Positions 43,445-53,361 of a DNA stretch of 64,000 nucleotides are shown one piece after another. Made by a program: the position numbers and the translations under genes. The stretch comes from Trachythela sp. YZ-2020. Taxonomy: Eukaryota > Cnidaria > Anthozoa > Malacalcyonacea > Clavulariidae. The number at the start of each line of letters is the position of its first letter. Within the stretch, counting starts at the first letter, position 1. Location: positions 1,567,001 through 1,631,000 of the forward strand of contig JADLSH010000389.1 in NCBI GenBank assembly GCA_016169945.1. The letters are read 5' to 3'. Under the pieces are notes generated by a model that was not told the DNA's origin, did no database searches, and saw only the letters and a list, made by a program, of their open reading frames with translations.

Positions 43445-44290
43445 CTAAAACAGATAAAATTATTGACTTCATTTAATTGCATTGTTTGAGTAGGTGACGC
43501 TACCAATAAATACGTGCAGAAAAACACGACCCTAACATCGGCGCAAATTTTTTGCAGCTGGTTGGACAACTTGTTGCTGTTTATTTTACTTCTGGTGGAA
43601 CCAGTGAACTCTAAGTAGACTGGAACGCTAACTCCGCCGCCATCTTTGAAGCGAAATTGAAGGTCGCCATTGAAGGTCCGAAGCCGAAAATACGCCGCCT
43701 AAAAAGCGTCGATTTACTTACACAAAACATCCTCATTGGAGCAAGATTAAAGGCTTAAGACAAGCAATAATACTTGAACTTTAAGAACTCAAGACCGTAA
43801 AAAGATTTTAGCGAAGTTTTCATGTGCGCCTTCAAACTTGTCCAAATATTTCGAATATAAAGCTGACACCCCATGACATTTTTTGCAGTTGGTGGATGTA
43901 GACTACTTTGAACTATCCAGAATACCAGGTTTCAAACTTTTAAATTGAAAATTTTGGCAGAAAAACCACATTTTCGGCTTTTTTTATGAAAACAAAGTTC
44001 TGGAGAAAATTAACTCTCCCAGTCTTTTTTTCAAAATCAGAGCGTAAATAAATCGCGGTAAAATTGTTAAAAAGTTTAAAAAAGACGACCGAAAATTGTT
44101 TTTTCAACTTGGTTTTAGCGAAACAGTTATGCCTAAAACTTGTGTTATATCTGGCCGCGATAACAAGCAAAAGAAAATCAAAAAAGGGTAAAAAAACCAA
44201 CCGAAAGAGAAATAAACTTTGGTTTAATTCATTTCACAGGTTTTGTTTGTTTTTCATTTGTAACAAAAATGCAATTGTTACTTTGAAACA

Positions 44291-44947
44291 ATATGTATAC
44301 AGCTATTTCAATTAAGGTTGTCCCCGAACAAAGCGGAAAAGTCGAATACGAGCGCGAAAGGCTTGCTGGGAATCGCCAAAAAATTAATGGACCAAGAATT
44401 TGACAAACCTCAGTGGATTCCTAAGAAATTAACATATTGTTCTTAAGTACAAGACTTTATGCTACTCATACGATTAGAAGGCATTTTAAATTCCCAAGGG
44501 TATAAAATCTTATGGTTAAGAAGAATATGTTAATTTCGAAAGGTTTGTTTTTTATACACCCTGTATACCAATTTGCAATTAAACGTGCTGCAAAACTTAT
44601 GATTATTCGTGACTCCTGTCGTTATAACGTAGTGGAAAATGCCTCGAACTTGTTCCATCACAAAATTGTATGTCAGCCATAAATGCCACCTTGATTCATT
44701 CACAGCTCTGAGCCACTGATGCATAAAAACGTCTCAAAGGAATTACCCACAAAGAACAGCCCACAAAATATTTAATACGTTTCTACTTTGAAATATTATT
44801 GCTAATTTCTTAGGAAACCACTGAGGTTTGTCAAATTCTTGGCCATTAATATTTTAGCGATTCCCAGCAAGCCTTTCGCCCTCGTATTCGACTTTTCCGC
44901 TTTGCTCGGGGACAACCTTAATTGAAATAGCTGTATACATACACCCA
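44291..44947. mobile_element. DNA element with inverted repeats of about 140 bp
   Basis: Outer ends ATGTATACAGC; the arms share ATTAAGGTTGTCCCCGA and GGCTTGCTGGGAATCGCC and run to about 44432 and 44802. The central 370 bp are non-coding. No certain target duplication. Probably non-autonomous; superfamily unknown. Confidence 0.65.
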
Positions 44948-45529
44948 CACAATGTGAAACATTATTTTGGTATAAATGATAGATACTGTACTTAATACAC
45001 AGACTGGCTAGAGGTTTCAAGTCCTCTAAACAAGTCAGAAAATATTTTTTGAACAAACATTTACTTTAACCCATTTACTGACAGTACCCAACTACTGACG
45101 AGTAAAATTGTCTGGCGTTAGACAGAGTAAATACTAAAGTAGAGTACATGTAGGCGCAATGCCAGCTAATGGGTTAAGTAAAGTATAACTACGGTAGGAT
45201 ACAAAATAACTTAATTGACAAATATACATGCCATTTCATGAATGAACATTTGAAATATAAACCTATGTATACATAATTAAAATCCCCAATATTTAGATTT
45301 CCTTTACTGAACCCACCAGTGCTTGAGAAGTGGGAGAAGGCAGTGAGAGCTTCAAAAATCTGCCCAGAATGGAAAGCAACACATTCTGTAGCATCTGTAG
45401 CAACCATTTTTCACGGTTAAAATACCAGCATCTGAAAATAGTGCAGTACCAACAATATTTCCCCAAACAACTAGTGGTCCAAACTATGGTATAACTAAGG
45501 AATACGAAAGCGAATGGAAACCCCATGTG

Positions 45530-45972
45530 ATTTGGAGAAAATCACATGAAAAGCAGAAAAGCAGAAAAGGCTTCACATGGCCGTACATATTGTAAAAATT
45601 CAGTACACGCTGATGAAGTTGACCATTTGGAGACCGAGCGGAAATCTCCAAATATGCAAGCTTTTCGATTTGCGGGTGCCAAGATTTATAACGAGCTCCC
45701 AATTCAAATAAGGGGAGAGAAGGATTTTAAAACTTTTAGCCTAATGTTGGACAAACATTTTAGTTAGTCTTAGAGAGAAGTGTAACAGCTTTGACGCTTG
45801 TGGTAGTTCTAATATAGCATTCTAATTTAGCTATTGCACGAGTTGAATGATTTGAATGAGTTCAGTATTTTTATATTTTTATATTGTTAGTATAAAGAGG
45901 ACACAATTTGACACCAGTGGTTTTCACTGAAATGTCTATCCTCTGTAAAAATTCTTAAATAAAATAAACTGC
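45530..45972 (+). pseudogene. LINE 3' end with ORF2 C-terminus
   Basis: FRFAGAKIYNELPIQIRGEK is a conserved C-terminal LINE block. After the stop at 45767 a 3' UTR runs to AATTCTTAAATAAAATAAA. 5' truncated. Confidence 0.65.
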
Positions 45973-47326
45973 TTACCATCAATAAGGCCTCTGGAGAATT
46001 TGCAAGTTCAGATTTGTGTCTCTTACCCTTCCCACAAACTCGAAATTTATATGTCCATTTAGTCAGAAAACTTTATGAATATATTATTCTGTAACGAAAC
46101 ACAATACAGTATGACTCTTGCTGATTGACCGATATTTCTAAGTCTGAAAGAGCTGAGAGAATTAATTATTGTTCTACAAGCACCGAATCCTTTCGCGAAA
46201 TCTGGACTCTATTGCATGCGCTCAAAGGAATTAAATTGATCGCCCGTGGACATGGCGAAGAGTAGGCAACAGGTCTCTACTTTTTTAGAACACCTCTCAC
46301 ATAAATTGAATACATTGCTTTCAATTTAGCCAGTTATTCGCCAGCTTACTTATACGCACAAAGAGAACTTCGGCGGCGAGTTGTCCCAGGCATGAAACCA
46401 ACAATTTCCACCTTAATATTTATCCCATGCAGATACCGAACTATATCGCCAAATGAAACTCGCTTAAATGCCTAATTGGTATGCCGATTTGACATGGTCT
46501 GTAAAACTGACTGCAGCTTTCACTGCAGCTTTCACTGCAGCTTCAAGACTCGCGTGAGATAAAGTTGATGAAAGGAATCGCCTGTTATATTTCCTTTTGA
46601 GGAGCGATTCGATTATTAACCTTAAACCAATCCTCACCGCTAATTCTGTGGAATACTATGCGATCCCAGCGCGCGCCCATATTTTTAGTCACATATTTTA
46701 GATTTTAGATTTCGAGAAAAGAAACCGGAAATTGATTTAACTTTTTAATTATTTCTATTTCGTATTGTTTACACACAGGTTAGTAGAAAATCAGATATTA
46801 ATAGATATTTTCCTATTTAATCTCAAAAACCTGCATAAGGTCGATGCTTTGAATCAATGCATCCACTTCGCTTTATAAGGTAGAAATACTTGGGGAAAAA
46901 TATAGAATAATAAGGTGGCTTCGCTTCTGGTATAAATTTTGTAATAAAATAACAAAACGATTGACATTATTTCAAGATATAGTTCATATATACGAATAAT
47001 GTGTGCTTAGACGTGTTATGTGTTAGCATCACAACCAAAAGTATAGTATATACATAATTTTACGTCGATACGTAATTAGATGTAAACGGAACTAAAAGCA
47101 TTTATATGGCTCAAAATTTGGTCTTTTGTACTTCTCATTCACCTGATTGCTTCGACAAGGATCTTACAGTCACTGCCAGAAAATTGCATGTAATTTCCAT
47201 ATCTTTTAAAGTTATACACCTTACTACTAAAAACTGTCAATATTCAGCGACTGAAACGCTACATTTCAGATTTTTAAGTGCTATCTTAAATATGTTTTTA
47301 GAATTAGTAGACGTCAATGTGCTTAC
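45973..47326. other. Gene B intron 1, 5' part
   Basis: 46730-47326 is the counterpart of 15130-15756 in gene A. No gene or element ends seen in the rest. Confidence 0.55.
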
Positions 47327-47408
47327 CCTGTCGTATTGCGGGATATTGTGGCCAGTGCAATAATATCAAAGATTGGAGTAAAATCGGGATTTCATAAAAG
47401 ATCTTCAT
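47327..47408 (-). CDS. Gene B exon 1: signal peptide
   Basis: 82 bp from ATG 47408 to donor GTAAGC, phase 1 as in gene A. It encodes MKIFYEIPILLQSLILLHW then PQYPAIRQ. Relative to gene A, about five residues around the expected cleavage site (LVLATA) are gone, so the signal is shorter and ends in Trp-Pro. It may still enter secretion, but cleavage is less certain. Gene B runs signal, PAN, EGF, F5/8C in one frame. Confidence 0.7.
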
Positions 47409-47609
47409 GTTTCCGTTGCGAATTTCTGCTGCGTTAAGGGAGTAAACACAAGAGTTTCTGGAACAGCTGCACATTCTCCACAGGGGCGGGAAAAGTACAA
47501 TTACATTTTAATGTTCCAAACACATTATATACTAAATTACACCGATAAATAAATTAAACACACGCCAAATTTGTGGGAGAACGGGTGAAGTTCCGAGTGA
47601 AGACTGAAG

Positions 47610-50600
47610 GGTCATTCCACGCCAAATCGACTAAACTTCCTGCACAAGCATTACAGATTTAGTTGATTTTTGGTACACTTTTAGATCATTATATAATTAG
47701 AATTTGTGTGAATTTTCAGTAGATGACATTAAGTATTTCAGGAAATATAAGCAAAGCACGGCGTGATTGTCAGCTGCGGAAGTCGCCATTTTGACAGAAT
47801 TTGTAATTTCGGCATAATTCGCACATCAATATCTCGTTTATAACACCACCTATTAGCACGAAAATGTGTACAGTGATAAATCTGAGACTGCTCTTCTAAA
47901 CCATTACATCGTTTAATGTATGTGGTAAAGGATGTCGTAAATAACGGGGGATCAACATACTGGCAGAATGGAAAAAATACAAATTCGTCGTAGATTTGAA
48001 CTATAATATCTTGGTAGATATCTGTCTAGGTACATTCATGTTATCCACACATAAAAACAAGCCTTCAAATAATTCTTGTTAGCAATAATAGCCCGTTACA
48101 ATTAGTCAGACATTAAAAATAGCGATTTAAATTGCGGCAATATTTAGAAGTGTCTTCTTTTCGACGAGGGAAATAAGCATGTGGGACTAATCAGACAAAC
48201 TCAAGATTTAGCTGTGTTAAAGTAGATATTATGCTAAACCTGTGGTAGAAATTTCATTATTGTCCTCTGACTGCTTCGATATTAACGAGCGATCTAAAAA
48301 TTGGTGTTTTTCACTAATTGAATTCAAATGTAAACAAACAAATTATTATTATAAATTAATAAATAATAGTGAATTGATATTTATGTCAATTTCACCAAAA
48401 GTCACACAACATATCGCCAAAATATTGAAAGTACTGGAACAGAACATACTTCTATGACTATGAAGCAGGACTGACTACCTCTTTATAAATACCAATTACA
48501 CAACGAGTCCAAATTGTACATACATACGCATCACAAAATGTATTTATATATGGTGATTACATTATTACACAATTGTGATGTCATAACCATACTTAGTGAC
48601 GTAATATATAAAATAAAACGTTAAGTGTATGTATATAAAATAAAAAGTGCCAGTCAGTACAAGAACTTTTTAAATTTATGGTACCATGAGGAGGATTTCG
48701 GGGTGAAGGCGGAATGGCATTTTTTTGCAACAAGTCACGAGAAAAGTCCATGCGATGGTATCGGTGGAACCATTAAGCGTCTAGTCGCCAGAGCGTCTGG
48801 AACCATTAAGCGTCTAGTAGCCTTCAAGCTACCACAGGGAATCACATTCTCAATGCTAAAGAACTCTTTTCGTGGGCAAAAGCTAATATTTCGGGAATCG
48901 AAATGCTTTTCGTAAGCACTGAGGAAATTGAGAAATGCGAAATGGTCTTAGAGCCACGTCGGGACGACGCCAAAACCATAGCAGGAACAAGGAGGCACCA
49001 CAGTCTTGTTCCAGTCAGTTCTTTCCGGCGAATTTCAGCAGATGTGGATGGAACATGTGGTCAGTATTTAGCAGCAGTTTAAGACAAAGCCTGGTACCTG
49101 GGTGTCGTGGAAGATAAATCGCACGAGAATGAAGACGTCCTCGTAAACTTCATGAGATCACGTAATCCCGCCACTACAATCCACTCGTTTGTATGGCCAT
49201 CAATACGAGATGAATGCTGGATTCCTTTTGAGCATGTGCTATGTACCGTGCAAGAGCCGCTGCAGATCAAACAATACAAAGTTAACAGTCCAGCAATTGA
49301 GATGATTGAAGACAGCTTTAACATTTTTTTAGATTGTTAATACAATTGACCATGACGTTTCATTGATATTCATGTTGAAAATAGTTAAAAGCTGATTTGT
49401 ATTGATTTAACTTTGAGAAAATCTGTTTGTACAAGACGCCCGACCAGGCGTTCTCTAGCTCCATCTACGGGTGAACTGAGGTATTAAGGGAACAGCTGAT
49501 CTGCAGTACTATAAATTATAGAATATAGCCCGACATTGTTAACTTGAGCTATTATATATTGTGTTGTTATTTAAGGTAATTCAGCTGTGCGCAATTTACT
49601 CCAGTACGTTCATAAATACATAGTCGAAAAATATTGTTAAGATAGCTTTAATTAATATTAAGATAATTAACATTCTGATGGAGTAACTTTGGTGTGATTG
49701 ACATGCGTATAATTATAAATAACAAATAATTATATTAATATTATTCATCAGGCGATATACATGGACGGTATAAAGACTCAAAATGAATGTTTTATATCAA
49801 TGATTTCTCGCATTTGTGACTTTTCGGCGGACATAGAAAATACTAAAAAAGGACTAGGAGATTGAAAACAAAATCATGCAATTCAGAATTTGTTTGTTGA
49901 ATTCAATTAGTGAAAAACACCAATTTTTAGATCGCTCGTTAATATCGAACCAGTCAGAGGACAATAATGAAATTTCTACCACAGGTTTAGCATAACATCT
50001 ACTTTAATACAGCTAAATTTTGAGTTTGCCTGATTAGTCCCACATGCTTATTTCCCTCGTCGAAAAGAAGACACTTCTAAATATTGCCGCAATTTAAATC
50101 GCTATTTTTAATGTCTGACTAATTGTAACGGGCTATTATTGCTAACAAGAATTATTTGAAGGCTTGTTTTTATGCGTGGATAACATGAATGTACCTAGAC
50201 AGATATCTACCAAGATATTATAGTTCAAATCTACGACGAATTTGTATTTTTTCCATTCTGCCAGTATGTTGATCCCCCATTATTTACGACATCCTTTAAC
50301 ACATACATTAAACGATGTATTGGTTTAGAAGAGCAGTCTCAGATTTATTACTGTGCACATTTTCGTGCTAATAGGTGGTGTCATAAACGAGATATTGATG
50401 TGCGAATTATGCCGAAATTACAAATTCTGTCAAAATGGCGACTTCCGCCGCTGACAATCACGCAGTGCTTTGCTTATATTTCCTGAAATATACTTAATGT
50501 CATCTACTGAAAATTCACACAAATTCTAACTATATAATTATCTAAAAGTGTACCAAAAATCAACTAAATCTGTAATGCTTGTGCAGGAAGTTTAGTCGAT

Positions 50601-50616
50601 TTGGCGTGGAATGACC
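47610..50616. mobile_element. DNA transposon with ~718-bp terminal inverted repeats
   Basis: Ends GGTCATTCCACGCCAAATCG are inverted at each side and the similarity continues inward to about 48328 and 49899. CTGAAG flanks both ends exactly (47604-47609 and 50617-50622), a 6-bp target duplication. A broken protein gene lies between. A 6-bp duplication occurs in IS3EU and Dada groups; I cannot assign the superfamily. Confidence 0.85.
48625..49340 (+). pseudogene. Transposon-encoded protein, C-terminal part, broken
   Basis: Frame 1 (48625-48915) has EWHFFATSHEKSPCDGIGG and TIKRLVARAS, the latter partly duplicated. After frame changes it continues with FRRISADVDGTCGQYLAAV and, in 49107-49340, VVEDKSHENEDVLVNFM and FVWPSIRDECWIPFEHVL. 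These blocks recur in uncharacterised proteins tied to transposons in many invertebrates, to my knowledge. A catalytic role for the H and D of the CDGIGG region is possible, but I cannot name the nuclease. The gene is wholly inside the long-TIR element. Confidence 0.6.
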
Positions 50617-51424
50617 CTGAAGTTAACCAATATTTATACTCTGGTCAACCCAAAGACTCATTCTAGCCTTATGTTTACATCCCGCGGGGGTATACATGAG
50701 ACCCGCTAGGAGAGACTGAATGCCCTAGGGGTAAAAGCCCCGATAGAGCCTGTCATCAAGGTTGCGACCCTCTCCGATATTACCTGAACCAATGGGTGAT
50801 GATCCCCTTGGACAGTCCTTACGATTCGACTGATTATATTTCCATGAAATAATCTGAGTCGATGGACAATGAAGTTGACCATTTGGAACACTTCAACCCC
50901 GAACCAAAAGCTTTATTCAACATCAACAAGTTTAGATATATACAACATGATCATTCACAGCAATAAAACTGTTCGTTTTTTCCTCTTGGATTAATTATCC
51001 AGCATAACTAAAGCAAGACCATATCCAGCATAACGATAAAGCTAGAACATTTGCAGCGATACGATAGAATTGGTTGTTTCATCCTCTTGGATTACCCGGC
51101 ATGAAAATAACTATATAATGAGATAGATAAATATATCGTCCATTAGATTAGTTCCTCCAACATGTAAAATAGAAGCGTGGATGGGTGGAAATTTTTATTC
51201 TTGCAAAATTTCGTGTTTATTCAGTTGAAACATTCGGCAAATTGACACGCTTGACGTTATATAGCGCGCTTTGCCTGTTGTCATTGAAATATGATTGGCA
51301 GTAGAGTCATTCGAATGGCTGAGCAAATTGCATTCGTATTGCACGCGTCTGGACATACTTTGAACTTTGATCAGAAATATTTTCTTGTTATTTTGGTGGC
51401 TGCTGACAGGCTTTTCCCACTTGT
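50617..51424. other. No gene assigned
   Basis: Repeats of CAGCATAACGATAAAGC-type sequence near 51000-51060; otherwise nothing supported. Confidence 0.3.
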
Positions 51425-51500
51425 TGGATAGTAATCTATTCTAACTGCAACAATGCTTCCATAGGCTTACAGGAAGAGAGTTATGGGAAATGCGAGCCCG
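51425..51500. repeat. Direct repeat, left copy
   Basis: TAATCTATTCTAACTGCAAC through GGAAATGCGAGCCC recurs at 52370-52443 with one difference seen (CTTCCATAG against CTTTCATAG). Confidence 0.85.
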
Positions 51501-51536
51501 TAAGCCTATAAGAGTGATGCAGGTACCAGTCGTTGG

Positions 51537-52127
51537 TAGGCACAGACAGATTGTGCTCGGCAACCTTTTGGCAACTTTTTGAATTTTGAACAACTTTTTG
51601 GCAAACGAGCAACTTCGAGCAACTTTCCCTAAAATGTGCATACTTTAGCAAAAGTATGGCCGGCCGGGGCCTGGGCTCTATGAGAGGCCAATTTAATTTA
51701 TTCCAGCATTCACAAAATTAATATTTAAAATATGGCGGACGCATCATCATCAAGCGAGGAACTGTTGAAACTGAGATTGAACTCCCATTAATTTTCTCAT
51801 TACAGTTCCTGTGAAGTGTGAACACTTGTTAAGTGTTGTTTGTATTGAGCGCATAAAACCTGTGATATAAAATACCGAATACTGTACATGCTCGTTGAAG
51901 TTTGAAATACAGTCATTCATGATGTCAAATGTGTATTCTTGTAAATATAAGCAAATAAAACAGACAACCAGTCAATTTCTGTGCGGAAAATACTAAATTT
52001 TAGGAGCATTTTCCCGACTTTGGCAGCAACTTGTTCCATTTTTAGCAACTTTTTAGTGTTGGAGCAACTTTTCGGATTTTTTTGAGCAACTTTTTCGCAA
52101 TTTAGTAGCACAATCTGTCTGTGCCTA
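51537..52127. mobile_element. hAT-type non-autonomous element, 591 bp
   Basis: Ends TAGGCACAGACAGATTGTGCT, inverted and perfect over 21 bp. GTCGTTGG flanks both sides (51529-51536 and 52128-52135), an 8-bp target duplication. Both subterminal regions carry many GCAACTTTTT motifs in opposite orientation, as hAT transposase-binding repeats do. No coding sequence. Confidence 0.9.
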
Positions 52128-52292
52128 GTCGTTGGGGAGGGGAGGGTGGAAGTGAAACGAAAGCACCCCCCCCAAAAAAAATAACAGAAAAACAAACACT
52201 ACATCAAACTAAACTAAAGATTGTATGGACAATAAACAACAGTCAATATTATAACCTTCCCCCGTTAGGTCAATCACGCCGTACCCAAGAGC

Positions 52293-52376
52293 GTCTCGTT
52301 TAACAAACTGACCCCGAGTGAATGTAGACTCAGTCTTTTATACCCTATGTTACGCATGGTTACACTTAGAATAGTA
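52293..52376 (-). promoter_or_regulatory. Second copy of the gag-like gene promoter
   Basis: Almost identical to 56271-56355, with TATAAAAG at 52335-52342 (minus strand) and the downstream GACTGAGTCTACATTCACTC. Homology stops on both sides, so it is a detached promoter, an LTR piece, or the front of another copy. Confidence 0.6.
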
Positions 52377-52543
52377 ATCTATTCTAACTGCAACAATGCT
52401 TTCATAGGCTTACAGGAAGAGAGTTATGGGAAATGCGAGCCCTGTCGCCGGACTATACGGATTAGGATTGTAATTTGAGGCTGGGCCTCATCTCACCCAT
52501 ACAAACCTAACCACTACCCGTAACTTAAACCCATACCAAAACC

Positions 52544-52983
52544 TCATAACCCAAAACTCTCTTCCCCAAAACTCTCCTCAAAAGCGTCTATATAAACGCC
52601 AGGAACAAATGAGGAACGGTCACGGAAAATTACGCCCCGTGGGCTAGGTAAAACCTGTCCACGCGACACCATCAGCGGAGACAGTCTAGGGCCGACATTA
52701 GACACGGACGAGCCCTGCCAATCACAACATTGGATACTTGGCCTCGGGTGATGCCCACTGCAAAACGACTGGTCGTTACTAATTCTTTGGCGCTTTGGAG
52801 CGGAAGTACCCTTAAGAAAAATAGGACTCCGGTAAAAGCGAAATATCGACCCGAGATCCGGTGAGTTCGCCCACTCCATTGTCGGCCCCAGGCAACCCCT
52901 CGCGGGGCACACGAGGCTGTAGAAAGCCCGCACCTAGGTCCAGCAATGGCGAGGAGAAACACAAAGGAAAAAATTCGTCCCAC
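52544..52983 (-). pseudogene. Possible retroelement fragment
   Basis: Open minus frames with higher GC than the surroundings, downstream of a gag-like gene on the same strand. No motif identifies the protein. Confidence 0.3.
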
Positions 52984-53361
52984 GGAAATCTTGCTGGATT
53001 AAGTCAAAACTTGCAGAGGAAGACTCCTTATCCAACGTGTGCGGATGTTTTAGGCAAAATGTATAGGTAGGGGAAAATAAACAACAACCAAAACTGCAGC
53101 CCAACCATTCGACATGACGGTGCCGACAGAACCAGGCCAACTCAATCAATACAATCATGTGCAGACGCAGAAATTAAAATACCAACCTAATGTATTAAGG
53201 AGGATGTATGTCGCCCTATTATAAAGCGTAATCTCAACAAAAACAAGCACTCCAATACTCTCATCAACAAAAACCACCCATAGCCAAATAGAAAATAAGC
53301 CACAGGCAAATGATCAAGAATATATTGTCAACAAAACGTTACAATTCCTGAATGACACACA

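Noticed and set aside
43940..44315. Overlapping 80-codon frames on both strands
   Set aside because: Low-complexity Phe/Lys-rich sequence, no domain.
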